DNA from: Ifrita kowaldi
Lineage: Eukaryota; Chordata; Aves; Passeriformes; Cinclosomatidae
Reading direction: 5' to 3'
NCBI GenBank assembly: GCA_013398055.1
Contig: VZRS01014313.1
Location: 292,635 to 356,634 of the forward strand
Length of the DNA stretch: 64,000 nt
In this document: positions 37,170 to 49,163 of the stretch, one piece after another
Layout: the number at the start of each line of letters is the position of its first letter
How positions within the stretch are numbered: position 1 is the stretch's first letter
The notes under the pieces: model-generated
Seen by the model: the letters and a program-made list of their open reading frames with translations, nothing else
What the model was told of the DNA's origin: nothing
Database searches by the model: none
Position numbers and translations under genes: made by a program

Positions 37170-37946
37170 AATCCTAGAATGGTTTAGATCAGAAGGGATC
37201 TTAAAGATCAACTAGTTCCACGCTATGGACAGGGACACCTGCTAGAGCTGGTTAATCAAAGCCCCATCCCACCTGGCCTTCAACACATCCAGAGATGAGG
37301 CAGCCACAGCTTCTCTGGGCAGCCTCAGCCAGTGCTTCACCAACCTCACAGTAAAAAACTTCTTCCTAATATCTAATTTGAACCTACAGGCTATCAGTTT
37401 AAAACCATTCCCCTTTGTCCTATCACTCCATGTCCTTGTCAAAAGTCTCTCTCCAGCTCTCTTGTAACCCCTCTAGGTACTGGAAGGTCTCACCAGAGTG
37501 GAGCAGAGGGGCAGAACCCCCTCCCTTGCCCTGCTGTCCACACTGCTCTGGATGCAGCCCGTGATGGAGTTGCTTTTCTGGGCTGCAAGTGCACCCTGCT
37601 GGGTGATGTCCAGCCTCCCATCCACCAGGATCTCCAAGTCCTTCCTGGCAGGGTTGTTCTCCACCCAGTCTTTGCCCAGCCTGTACATGTGCCTGGGATT
37701 GCCCAAGCCCCAGTGCAGGACCTTGCCCTTGGCCTTGTTGAACTCCATAAGTTTTGCACAATCTCACCTCTCCAGCCTGTTCAGGTCCCTCTGGATACCA
37801 TCCCTTCCTTTCAGCATATGACTGCACCACACTGCTTGGTGTCACCAGCAAACTCGCTGAGAGTGCACTCAGTCCCACTGTCCACATCTCCAACAAATGT
37901 TTAGCAGTGCCAGTCCCAATGCCAAACCCTGAGAAACACCACTCAT
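37170..37946 (-). mobile_element. CR1 LINE, about 780 bp with an internal deletion
   Basis: The plus strand shows the reverse complement of the CR1 3' end from 'atcctagaatggtttaga' to the region encoding the reverse transcriptase C-terminus. At about 37487 the text jumps from 'ggtactggaaggt' to 'ctcaccagagtggag', skipping roughly 200 bases that are normally present. Those bases are present in the 39912-40439 copy up to its own truncation. The inner end is near 37946. Confidence 0.93.
37242..37748 (-). pseudogene. CR1 ORF2 C-terminal fragment with deletion
   Basis: On minus, 37748-37473 encodes NKAKGKVLHWGLGNPRH and DLEILVDGRLDITQQGALAA, matching the ORF2 segment after the reverse transcriptase core. 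The segment before 37242 encodes RTKGNGFKLIACRFKLDIRK and the terminal ARWDGAL block. The internal deletion at about 37487 and frame changes separate the two parts. It is non-functional. Confidence 0.85.
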
Positions 37947-39911
37947 TTTTTTGTCCTTTGTCATATTCCTCGGACAATACAGATGTGGTAGATACCCTAA
38001 GTGTCTCAAGCAGAACCAGCCACTTTTATTTAGAAAAGTAAATTGAGTCTTCAGAGATCCATTCACTATTTTAAATTTCTGCTCTTTGTCATATGAGACC
38101 ACAGAACTGATGGACACTACTGAAATAAACTGAGTGAAATCTCCCTTGATGTGGGATTAATGAAAACTGGCTTCTTCTCAGGGAGTTATGGCACCTTTTT
38201 TCTCAAAGCTTGTCATGATATCTGCAAGAAGATATGATCCTTTTATAAAAAATTTTTTCAAGTAGAAACTGCTCAGTTTGAATCATGCAACAATCTTTTA
38301 AAAGTCAGTGTTCTCCACTTCCTTATCATGAACTCTGTCAAGGAACAGAAGGATGACTTTTCAAATCGAAGGATATCCTGTGAGTCTCTCGACCAAGATA
38401 TTAGTTTTTTAGATGTTCCTAAGGCAAGATTTAGTAGGAAGAATGCTGAGCATTTAAGCTCTGAGATGGAATCATCTAGTCCTAGTGCCTTTAGACTGAA
38501 CTCAAAGAAGTGGACCTACCTGTTCCCTCTGATGCAAAGAAAAACAGGATGGCAAGATGGAGTGATAGTTTTACTTGTGCAAAAGGAAGAAACTAGTCTT
38601 TGAAGGCATAAATTTGAGAAGGTCTGCAGAGCTGAGCAGACATTTGGCCAACCCTGAAAAGCACCACAACACCAAGACTGAACTCTGCAGATTGCTGTAA
38701 TTTGCAGATTGCAGGTCACTTTGAATATGCAGTTTTAAAGCAACAGAGACAGAAGAGAGCTAAGTCTCAGTTTGAGTGGAAGTTTCAAGGACAACTGAAG
38801 GAGAGGGATGTGTGACAGTAAAGATTTTTCCATATATATTAAAAATAAAATGAAGTGTCAGAGAAATATCAGGATTTCTGGTAGCTTCTCTAAAGCTATG
38901 GCTTTGATCTGTGTAAGGCTGATCCCTCTCTAACTCTTTTGCTTTTTCTCCAACTCTACATTCTTTCTCAATTAGAATAATTCAGCAGGCTTGCTATTGG
39001 ACAGTTCCTCCCAGAGAAGTTTTTTTTGCATTTACTCCATGATATCAGGTGACTGAGCAAAATGCTTAGGGGAATTGATTACCATTTGTTAACTCTATGG
39101 GCTGTTTTTTCCCTTGGTCATTCATTCTTACAACTGATAGGCAGACAGACATATTGTTTATTTTTAATCCATATATGTATTTTAGCAATGTCTTGTACAC
39201 TGTCATTGTCTCTACAAGTTACACTTACTAGGCATGTCAGGTCTCATATAGGCAGATAAATACATATCTAGCATCCTTCAGTTTTCTTTGGTATCCATGC
39301 ATAATTTGCAATGGGAAAATATACAGATAGAAAGTGACTTAAAAATGGGGAAAAAAGAATTTCTAGGTTTAGCCAGACAGCAACTTTAAAAATTCCCTTT
39401 TCACCGTAGTTTTTCATTTTAAAAAGTCATGGCTCATTTGGGGCTTCTGTAATTCCCATATAACACTAGCTTAACTCTAGCTCAAGGCTTCTTTTCAACC
39501 TCTTTTCAGACCTCTTTTCTCTGACCAGCGTTCTCAAACTGTATTTTCTATCCCAAAGGTTGAATTATGCTTTGGGATGGGTCCAGCAAGCCAAAGCTCC
39601 TCCAGAATGTTATCAATAATTGACCTGCAGCTCCTACTCCTTTGTCTGATAGCACAAACCTACTGGAAATGGCTGCAGCAATGTACAGCCAAGAAATCAA
39701 ACGTTCTTGCTGGTGATGTGAAAAGTGTCGACCCAGGGCTGCAGGAACCTTCGTGCTGTAATTTCTGTGTGACAATGACATTATAGCCTACTTCTCATTG
39801 GGATAAAAAATGAATACTACTAATAACTTCTGCCACAGATAACCTGTAGTAAGATGAAGATATATAAATATATATATATATGTATATTTATGTGGTGTAT
39901 GTATCACAGAA
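37947..39911. other. unique noncoding DNA
   Basis: No gene or transposon recognised. Open frames are 95 codons or fewer and featureless. A TA repeat lies near the right end. Confidence 0.55.
39860..39890. repeat. (TA)n microsatellite
   Basis: Alternating TA with a few interruptions, immediately upstream of a CR1 insertion. Confidence 0.8.
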
Positions 39912-40439
39912 ACATAAAGTCATAAAATCACAGAATGGTTTGGGTTGGAAAGGGACCTTCATGATCAAGTAGTTCCAGTCCCTTGCCATGTATGGGGACA
40001 CCTTTCAATAGACCAGGTTGCTCAGAGCTCCATCCAACCTGGCCTTGAATGCTTCCCGGGATGAAGCCTCCACAGCTTCTTTGGGCAACCTGTGCCAGTG
40101 CCTCACCACCCTCTGAGTAAAAAATTTCTTCCTATTATCTGATATAAACCTACTCTCTGACAGTTTGAAGCCATTGCCCCTTGTCCTGTCATTACATCGT
40201 TCCGTAAAAAGTCCATCTCCTTCTTTCTTGTAGGTTCCCTTCAGGTACTGGAAGGCTGCAATAAGGTCACCCCAAAGCCTTCTCTTTTCCAGGCTGAAAA
40301 ATCCCAATTTTCTCAGCCTTTCCTCATAGGAGAGGTTCTCTATCCCTCTGATCATCCTGGTGGCCTTCTGGACTCACTCCAACAGGTCAATGTACTTCTT
40401 GTTCTGGAGTCCCCAGGGCTGGATGTAGCACATTCCTGG
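39912..40439 (-). mobile_element. CR1 LINE, about 530 bp of the 3' end
   Basis: The plus strand starts with degenerate terminal octamers (CATAAAGT CATAAAAT CACAGAAT). It continues 'ggtttgggttggaaaggg', 'ccatccaacctggccttga', 'cttgtaggttcccttcagg' and 'cctttcctcataggagagg', and stops at 'cattcctgg'. Divergence is low, and the ORF2 C-terminus is still open over 116 codons. The copy is truncated at its 5' side at about 40439, next to a TG repeat. Confidence 0.95.
40005..40355 (-). pseudogene. CR1 ORF2 C-terminus, frame still open
   Basis: The last 116 codons of CR1 ORF2 are readable without a stop, ending TGA. Visible blocks are YEERLRKLGFFSLEKRRLWG, DLIAAFQYLKGTYKKEGDG, RTRGNGFKLSESRF and the terminal FKARLDGALSNL. 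The endonuclease and reverse transcriptase core are missing by 5' truncation, so no active protein is expected. The open frame implies a younger insertion than other copies here. Confidence 0.9.
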
Positions 40440-40461
40440 CTCATGGAATAGAGGTGCAGAA

Positions 40462-40498
40462 TGTGTGTGTGTGTCTGTACTTATATATGTGTATATGT
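40462..40498. repeat. (TG)n/(TA)n microsatellite
   Basis: TGTGTGTGTGTGT followed by TATATATGTGTATATG. It borders the 5' truncation point of the CR1 copy. Confidence 0.8.
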
Positions 40499-43007
40499 TA
40501 ATAATATAATAATATGTTAATTATAAAATAATGAAGAGATTTTGTCCTCATTTCCCTCTCGATGAGACAATTTGACTCAGAAGGGATGTCACTACTGAAA
40601 AAGTATCTTGAAATCAGACATTTAAAATAAGTTTGTTCTCTTGGGATGGGAATCAACACCTCTGTGGTTGGGATACTTTGGTAAAGCTCTAATCTCCACA
40701 GCAAGACAGGAGCTCTGGGTATTTGGGACTGCTCATTAAAACAAAATAGCTTTTTAAAAACCTGTTTTTCAAAATAAATTTCCCCTTAACTCCCTGATGC
40801 CAGCAGATTTCTCCCTTGTGATAAGCCCACTAGCAGCTCAAAAAGAATAAATAAATAAACATGAAAATGCCTGGCTGCTAATGAGAGCCCCAGAAGCAGG
40901 ACTGGAGCTTGATACATCACCTCTGCTGCTTGCTTTCTGTGGGAAGGTTCCAGCCCCTGCATGACGTCAGCCTGAACGTCTGTCTCCAATACCTGAATTT
41001 TCATAAATTTTGCAATCAGCTCTGGAGTCCCAAAGGGGCTGTAAGGACTTAAAATCAAGCATCCAGGAGAGCTGCAGTTGTGCAGTGTGTAGTATCTTGC
41101 CTCATCACTGCGTGCTGGAGCATTCAGCTGCTGCTGCTCTCTCCAGATTGATGGCACAGCCCTGTGACGATTCTTCAGGGTGCACTTGTGTTAATTGAGA
41201 TAAATATTCTTCTGTAAGATGCAGCTGGTGCTCAAGGAGTCCTGGAAGATACATTATCTGATTTGAGGAGGCTGGTTTCTGATGATTTATTTTCATATTA
41301 CTCAGTACCGAGGGTGAATTTTTGGGTTCTGTGTCAGTATCTATAATTTTGGCAGCAACCTGGTGCTCCTTGTCTCAGCAAAATTGTTTTCTTACCCGTG
41401 TGCCTGTGTTGTACTCAGAACCACAGCTCTGTGGGTTAAACTCTTTTTCTTTCTGAGCTCTTTGCATGGAGGAACAAGCTCAGATGGAGAGTTGTGCTTA
41501 GGGAAAGCTTCATCAAATATAACTGTTCCTTCCTCGAAAATGGAAAACTTTATGCACGACCTGATCCTTATTCAAGTTAAGAGACATATCAGCAGAAGTG
41601 CCCTGTGCTCTTACTTCTGCAAGTGGCAACACTTCAGCTCATGGCAAATAACTAAAGGAATTTCAGGGTTCCCTATCCATTGCCCACCTGTCTCCTGCCT
41701 TCTAGGCTCCAAATCCTCTATTTCTAAGCTTCCTGAAAAAACATGAATGTGGATCATATTCCTTTGGAAAGAGGAATCTGGTTCAGTCCTCAGGCATCAG
41801 TCTCTCCCTGCTTCTTCTTTTAACCAGTACTAAACCTTTACATTGTGCTTTCTTCCATGAATCAACTTTCAACTGTCTGTTGAAAATCTAGGTCATGAGA
41901 ATAACCATCATCTGAAATTCATAAATAATTGGGAGAAAAAATCCAGTCAGAATAGCAGGAGAAGCAAGCAGATTTTGTTTCTTCTGGTCTGATTTGACAT
42001 AGAAAACACTACAAGTAAGGAAAAAACCAATTTTCCCAAGTACTGAGAAACACATTCTGTTATTTCTAGAAATTATGCTAAAACTTCCCCTTGTTCTTCC
42101 TTCCTCCATGAGAAACAGAAACCTCAAAAAAAACATAGAAAAAGCCAGTACTTCAACTAATGAGCAGCTGAAGATTGAAAAACTCTTTTCCAACAGTGCT
42201 GGAGCCTGTGTAAACAGTGGCTATATCAAAGGTTAAGTGTCTTCCCAAATGTGAAGTAAGCCACACAATGGTCTGTGGGATGAGTAAGAGCCCACCTGAT
42301 CCTTTTCATGACTGTAATTGAGAAGCTGTTTCCCCATTTGAGTGTTTTATTTTAAATTATGCAAAGTTGCCACTTAGCAATACATAAGCAAGGGAAATTC
42401 AGCAGATGGTGTCACACCAAGTAGGACCATCTTATTTGAAACTACTTTAGCAAAAATTGCATTTGGTAGATGCAGACACATTTTGGGGCATGGCTGTTTT
42501 AGTTGTTGTTACTGCTTTCTTAAGGTTTTCTGTAGATTGAATTACTTATTTAACATTCACACAATTTCCACAGTAGTCTAACTGTGCTGCTACAGTGCAA
42601 GTTTTCTTGTTCAGACCATGTATATAGCCCGTTCAAAGGATAGAGGGATCTAGGGGATCATGTAAGAGCTTTATTTCAATTAGATAAAATTTTCAATCAG
42701 AAAATTTATTTCGCTGTATTTCATAATGTTTAATTTTGCATGATGAAAAACTGAACATAAGAGTTGTTCAGATGATAACTTGGCTTTTCAGGTGTCCTTG
42801 ACCTAGGTCTGACTGGAACAGCAGCTGGTATAGACCTGTGTTTTACACTTGTGACCAAAAAAATTGCTAATAAAGAAGAATTGTTTTAGCTATTGCTGAA
42901 CACTGTTCACATGGCAATAAGTCCATCTGTGTTTCTCACTTTGCCCCCCAGTGAATTGACTGGGAGTGAACAAGATGCTGGGAGAGGACACAAGCTGAAC
43001 TAACTAA
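40499..43007. other. unique noncoding DNA, candidate regulatory patch at 40845-41300
   Basis: 40845-41300 is richer in GC than its surroundings and non-repetitive, and contains a full CRE palindrome. It could be an enhancer or an exon I fail to recognise. The remainder is AT-rich with no gene seen. Confidence 0.45.
40962..40969 (+). promoter_or_regulatory. consensus CRE palindrome TGACGTCA
   Basis: A perfect 8-bp cAMP-response element, the binding site of CREB/ATF bZIP dimers. No promoter or start site is recognised nearby, so use is unproven. A single 8-mer can occur by chance, although its CpG makes that rarer. Confidence 0.35.
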
Positions 43008-43568
43008 AGATGTTGAGGGAGGTGATTCTGTCCCTCTGCTCCACTCTGGTGAGATCCCACTTGGAGGTTGTGTCCAGATCTGGGGTCTCAGCACAGGGAG
43101 TACCTGTTGGAACCAGTCCAGAGGAGGCTACCAAGATGATCAGAGGGATGGAGCACTGCTCCTACAAGGAGAGGCTGAGAGGTTTGTGTTGGTTAAGCCT
43201 GGAAAAGAAAAAGCTTTGGGGTGACCCAATTTTGTCTTTCCAGTGCCTGGAGGGAGCCCACAAGAAAGATGGAGACTTTTTCTCAAGGATCTGGAGTGCC
43301 AGGACAAGGGGGAATGGCTTCAAACTGAAAGAGAGTAGAATTAGACTAGATATTATGAAGAAATAATTTCCTGTGAGGCACTGGAACAGTTTGCCCAGAG
43401 AAGCTGTGGCTGCCCCATCCCTGGAAGTGTTCAAGGCCAGGTTGGATGGGGTTCTGAGCAAGCTGATCTAATGGAAGGTACTCCTGCCTGTGGCAGAAGT
43501 GCTGGATCTAGTTGTTCTTTAAGGTCCTTTCCAACCCAAGCCATTCTATGTTTCTGTGGTTCTGTGAT
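43008..43568 (+). mobile_element. CR1 LINE, about 560 bp of the 3' end
   Basis: It begins 'gatgttgagggaggtgattc' and continues 'tgctccactctggtgagatc', 'atgatcagagggatggagca', 'gcctggaaaagaaaaagc' and 'caagggggaatggcttcaa'. It ends 'aaggtcctttccaaccca' and octamers ATTCTATG TTTCTGTG GTTCTGTG. It meets a minus-strand CR1 tail-to-tail about 19 bp further on. Confidence 0.95.
43010..43366 (+). pseudogene. CR1 ORF2 C-terminal fragment
   Basis: An open frame of 118 codons carries REVILSLCSTLVRSHLE, YKERLRGLCWLSLEKKKLWG and RTRGNGFKLKESRIRLDI. It stops early at TAA (43364-43366) because of an extra base just before the conserved FFT block. A stretch after position 20 does not match the usual sequence and may be locally frameshifted. 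It is non-functional. Confidence 0.85.
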
Positions 43569-43573
43569 ATTCC

Positions 43574-43587
43574 ATGTCATATGACAT
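43574..43587. repeat. perfect 14-bp palindrome between two CR1 tails
   Basis: ATGTCATATGACAT is its own reverse complement. It lies exactly between the plus CR1 3' end and the minus CR1 3' end. Confidence 0.8.
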
Positions 43588-43650
43588 AAAATCACAGACT
43601 ATCCTGAGTTAAAAGGAACCCAAAATGAACATTGAAGTCCAGCTCCTGAC
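43588..43650 (-). mobile_element. short CR1 LINE 3' tail
   Basis: The plus strand reads 'aaatcacagactatcctgag', 'ttaaaaggaaccc' and 'gaagtccagctcctgac', the reverse complement of the CR1 subfamily with tail 'tatcctgagttggaaggg' and 'gagtccaactcctggc'. Only about 60 bp remain. Confidence 0.75.
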
Positions 43651-46600
43651 ATGCATGTCAGTAAAAAGGGAGAGAAGCGAATTTAGGGAAGTTAGCCATC
43701 TATTATTCAGGAATTGACTGGGATTTTGTCTACTCACGGGGGATGGTGAGTAACTATCTTTGAATCTCACATTCTTCTGGAATAGAGAGTTAGCTTGATA
43801 TTGTTAATTGGACATTGTTCAAAACCTATATTTTGCCTTCATTTGAGGCCTATTTCTGTAATCAGTGCTCAGTTTGATTTTGAGGTAGATTTTTAATGGT
43901 CTCATAATTAATGTCACCAAGGACAGTTCTCCATGGCATCATTCAAAAGAGAAAGAGAAAAACATGATGAAAAGTTAATGCCTGGGATCTACTGGATCAG
44001 GAAATACCTAGTGAACAGTGGAATGCAAAGGACAAGGATTTAAAACTTTTAGACCTTCTTAAATATTAAATGAAAGAAAAGGTTTTGAAATTATCATCAT
44101 CAATCATTGCTGTCAGAGGAAAGGATATCTTCTCTTAACTACGAATGAGTCTGTTGTTTTCCATATTCCATACAAAGGAGTAATAAATATTACTGATTCG
44201 CTGTATGAGTTCTTGAAATTATTGCTCAATTGAGTATCATGAGAGTTAACAAAGCGGTTCTTAATCTTCTGGGTAACTTTGAGAGACACAGCAATGGTGA
44301 ATGAACCACTCACCATGTCCATCTGTCATATATTCAGGAACAGCTGAAGCTCAGCAACAACCAGGATTCAAATTCGTATGATATTGTTCAGTGTCCTTAC
44401 TCTACTGACATTCAAACAGACTGACAGAGTAAACAAGATCCGCTATCAGTCAATTAGTAAATTATTTCATTTTTTCCCCTGAAACTGCAGTCATGTCCAA
44501 CTCACAAATATAAATGCGTGTGTCTGTTACCTAAAGTTGTGTACAGCAGGAAGTCCCTTCATCAGAATATTCTCCAATTTCAGGTGCAACTTCTATCCCA
44601 CTCCCAAAGAAGGTCCACAAAAGACAAGGCTACAGCTCTGCTTAAGGAAGGACAGGAAATCCTCCTTGGCACTGAAACAATCATGGGTGTTGGTAGAGCA
44701 GCCCTTTGCACAGCTTGACTTGCTTCAATTACAAGTTTCCCAATCAATTCCCAACCAGCACTCAGGGTTTAGCACAGTCTAGAGATTATTTCCAGTAAAC
44801 ACTTTGGGTGAACATACATGGGTGTTGAGAGTAATAGTGTTTAACAGATGTTAACAATAGGAGGGGCATGTATTGTTCTATGGCAGTTGGCATTGCTGCC
44901 AGATAAGAGGATAAATTAAGAGTGTTTAATTTACAGAAGATATTTAAAGTCATCCCAGAGTCCTTTAAAGTCATTCCTGTTTCCGGAGGACATGGAAATA
45001 AGCTGTGACTGAAGCAAAAACACTGCAGGTTCTGTAGTGTGTATAATGGTACCATTGTAGTCTGAATCAAAGGTTTTCTTGGCTCTCTCTGTAGTGACTT
45101 CATCAACTTCTCCTGAGTGATTTGAGTTCAGATTAGTGAAATCATTATAGCAGCTTATCATTTTCTGTGGGTTTGCTTTTGGGGTTTGGGTTTTTAGTTT
45201 TAGAGTTCTGTTGTTTTTTGGATTTTTTTAATAATCATGCAAGAAAAAGAGTTTCTGACATTTTTCAATTTATTCTGCTGAAGCTGACCCTGGTTAATTC
45301 AAACTCAATTAAAACATAATTGTGAACACTTATAAACTTTTAATTTTGGATAATTTATATCATCTTGCTTTTAAAAATTTCTGCCATTTGCTGATTAATT
45401 TTCTCTGCTGTTTCTGTGGTCAAAGAAGTTAATGTTGTATCAAATGAGCCTTGTAAAGGAAGAGATAAACAAGTTGACAGTTTTTCTGTCAATGTGAATG
45501 GATGCAAACTGCAGGTGTCCCTATCTTTATTACTTTTTACATCTAAATGGTCCTATACAGAATATTGTGTATTTATATTTTAGCACATATTTTGTTACAC
45601 AAAATTTCATGGAAATAAAAGATATTTCAGGAAAGGAGATAAAAAAACCCAAACCATAGTACTACGTTTGATCAGCCTTGCATGTATATTTTTCTATTCC
45701 ATTAAATAAATGATAGTGGTTCTCTTTAGATGAGTGAATAATTGCATATTTATTTTAGTTGAATTTGTGTTAGCATAGAAGGAAAAGTAACCACATATTT
45801 GAGCAAGGTTATGGCAGTGGCTAATGTGAAAGCAGGTTTCTTTGTCTAAAGTAATCTAAATTGGAGCAAGGTTATAAGACAAATAACAAAGGTTCCTGAC
45901 AAAACTGTGATATACTTAATTTCTTTTCTCATTAAAGAATGATACAGTGTCCTTAGCAGACAGTCACTTTTTGAGCATCTCAGGAGATCAGATTAATATG
46001 GAGCTAGTAGTAAAGTGCTTAAATGGACTCAATCAAGACCAAGTGAAATTCATCCTAGGATTATTAGAAAGATAGAAGGAGAAATTACAAAACTCTATTA
46101 GTGTAGAGATCTGTCTTGTTATATGCTACAGAAAAAAAAAGGGGTGGTGAGAGGGGGAGGAGAGTTAAAGTGAAGTTTCCTTTCTCCTTGTCAACTTCTC
46201 ACGAGTTTCCTAGAAGACCTTGGAATGATGACTATGCTTTTTCATTTAGTTAAGAATATAACCCCTGAACAACCCTAAACCCTCCCTTTATTCTCCTGAC
46301 TAAAATATAAGCAAATCATATAACCTCTTTGTACAGAAGGCTTCCTCCTTGTTAAACTGCACTAATGAAGATTCCCTGTCATCAGGAAGAGTGCCATCAG
46401 GACAGAAGTAGGATGTAAATGGTATATAGGACTTGCTTCTGATCACATTTAAATTTAGCCTTGATATTTGTAAGGCACTGTAAGTCAGGCTGGAGGGAAT
46501 CGTGCCAGGAACAGTTATGTTTAACCCTTCAATTAACAGGTAAGATTTTGGGTTCACAGGAGGCAGAAGTCTGCTGTTACAAGAAGACCACCTGTTCTTA

Positions 46601-48966
46601 TACTTCGCAAAGCAGATCTGTACATTTTTATAGAATCATTATCAACTATTTTATTGATGGTTATATTAGAAGAAACATAAATATTCACAGTTTTATGCTA
46701 ATAAGTGCAGCAGAGAACTACTAGTTTCCAGAAAATTTATTTTTTATCTACATTCTGCCACTCTTTAATGAACTTTAGGGCATTTTCCTTCCATCCCAAA
46801 TTGACGTTGTGTCTCTTTTTGTCCTTGGTTCTAGTATAAACCAGGGACAATGCTGCTGTACTACAAAATCCTAATAAAATCCATAAAAAAGACTTGAAAG
46901 CAATTCCAGAATGAATGACCAGGAAAGTAAGTTCTCATCAACCATCTACTCATGAGCTGAGGGGTACACCATATCTTTGCTAAATGATGCCATCCGCCCC
47001 TGTTTCACAAATCTATAAACCCTTCCACTAAACAAATTCCGTTGGTTCTCCTCAGTGCTCTTTAATTACCCTGTACTTTTCCATTAACTTAATTATTTAA
47101 GTGCTTCTCAATCCCATGCTGTTGCATGTACAGATGTTATGTGTATAATATATTAAACTTGCATAATTGACTTACATTTAAGTGTCACCAGTTGTGTAAT
47201 GTTCTGCGTTTGGTTTGTATTCATGACACCGTGAAGAAATGAAATGCTTTGTGTTAGCAAACAGACCTCACTTTTACTGCTTTTCAGAGCTGGAGCAATT
47301 TGGGAAAAACCCCCACCACTGCCATTAAAAAACATGGAGCTGTGGAAACAGCAGCAGTGATAACCACTTGATCATCTGCATCAGTGTTATCTGAAACTGT
47401 AAATGTTTTTCTGTTAGAACCATGGGAAAACAGCAAGGACATATTTTGAGACTGACATTTTCTTGTATGTAAGAGTGTAGCTACTTATTGAGCCAAGAAA
47501 TCACAGCTCTAAGGAAGCTCAACAGAATTGAAACAGTGGCTGCTTATTTTTTAATTACTTGAGGTCCTGAGTGGCCTGCTGAAAAAGAAACCAGTTAGAA
47601 GCTCTTTAAAGGCAAAAAACCCATCCAGCAGCCTCGGAATCACTTGCCTGAGATTTGTCATTACTTTCCGTTTATCTTACCCGAGTGTTGGGATTAGGTG
47701 TAAAGTCTCTGGATAAAGCCAGAATCAATTTTAAGACCTTATGGCTGTTGAGATCTGAGGTATCAAACACTGTTTGCAAACAGCTTCACAATATTTCTCA
47801 ATGAAATACATGCAGTGAGTTTGTCACCTTAAGTTTGAAGTTATCAGTCAAGAATGTCTGGCAAGGCCAAGAGGAGTCAGGGGCAATTTCCATCTGAGAT
47901 AGGTCATCTCTGTGCATTTTCCTTTGGCAAATTTGCAGTAAAGGCACATTGATCAGTAAAGGCTTGATGATTCAGGCACAGCAATGACCTTCCTCTCCCA
48001 CACCACAGTCGCTTGCCAGGGGCCTGTCACAGTGAGACGGTTTTGTTGTCATGGGGGAACACGGTGTAGCCTAATCCGGTGGGAACTGAACAGAAACACT
48101 GCTATCTTCACAAGGAAAAAGAACCCTTATCAACATACTGTGTTATTACTTTTTTTTTTTTTATTCCACTCTGTAAATTGAATCCTGAGATTAGATATGC
48201 AAAGCTTGTACAAGAGACGTATGCTTAGAAAAAGGAATAAAAATTTTTATGCCTAATTGAAACTCAGACATGAAAATTTGCGTTAGAGTTTGGTTAAACT
48301 TAAGGGAATAGTTTTGTCTGAAGAAATAAAAGAAACAATAATAAAAAACACCCATACCCTGTTGTATTTAACACCAATAGAAATAAACACCACCCAAACT
48401 TAGAAAAATAACCAGTCTTAGAAGATTTTAAAATTGCAAATTCAAGATGAAAATCTAAGGTTACTTTTTGTGTATTTTTCTTATACATTTCTTCAGGCAT
48501 AAGTGCAAGGGAAGGAGTGTGAGTGTTTCCCTTGCATTTTTGGTTTTGGCTGGTGAGCAATTACAGCCTCGACTGTTGTTGCTAAGAGTCTGAATATCCC
48601 ATCTCACTTATCTTCAGCCACCTGGGGCTGAGTGTATACTGGTAAAGGAAACAGCACCAGGGTGTAGGTTCAGGTTTTATTTCAGGACTGTGTTTATCCT
48701 GAAAAAACATCATGTGCCGGCTAGTATGTTTCCAAACGCTGCTCAGTTGGTTCAGAATCTATCAGGAACCAGAAACAAGACCCAAAGGTCAGTAATGCAC
48801 CAGGTTTCACTTTTTACACGTTACACAGCATCTAACACTGTCCCATCAGGATGTGCACTCTCAAACACCCACAGGGTTGTAAAACACACTGTCAGCTTTG
48901 TGGTGTGAAAACACCACTGTGAGGGGTTGCTATACAGCTGTCACATTATTTAAGATACTTTGAACT

Positions 48967-48985
48967 GGGAGGGGGAGGGGGGAGC
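48967..48985 (+). repeat. G-rich run
   Basis: Runs of 3, 5 and 6 Gs are separated by single As. Purine-only and short; possible G-quadruplex or triplex former. Confidence 0.4.
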
Positions 48986-49127
48986 ATTGAGATTGCTTGT
49001 CAGTGAGATGGCTTGCCAGTGTAAATGTGCCTCTGAGGCAGAAAACTATCCCTATTTAGGAGCGTATATAGAATAAGAATGTTATTTACCAGGTCACTGC
49101 TGTAATTCTGTAATAAATGGGAAAAGA

Positions 49128-49163
49128 GATCTATATGATCTATATGATCTAAGTGATCATATA
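49128..49163 (+). repeat. 9-bp tandem repeat GATCTATAT, four units
   Basis: Units GATCTATAT, GATCTATAT, GATCTAAGT, GATCATATA. Two are exact and two diverged. Confidence 0.8.

Noticed and set aside
37423..37977. 184-codon open frame on minus
   Set aside because: It lies in a CR1 copy but not in the ORF2 frame. The true ORF2 remnant is in another frame (37473-37748).
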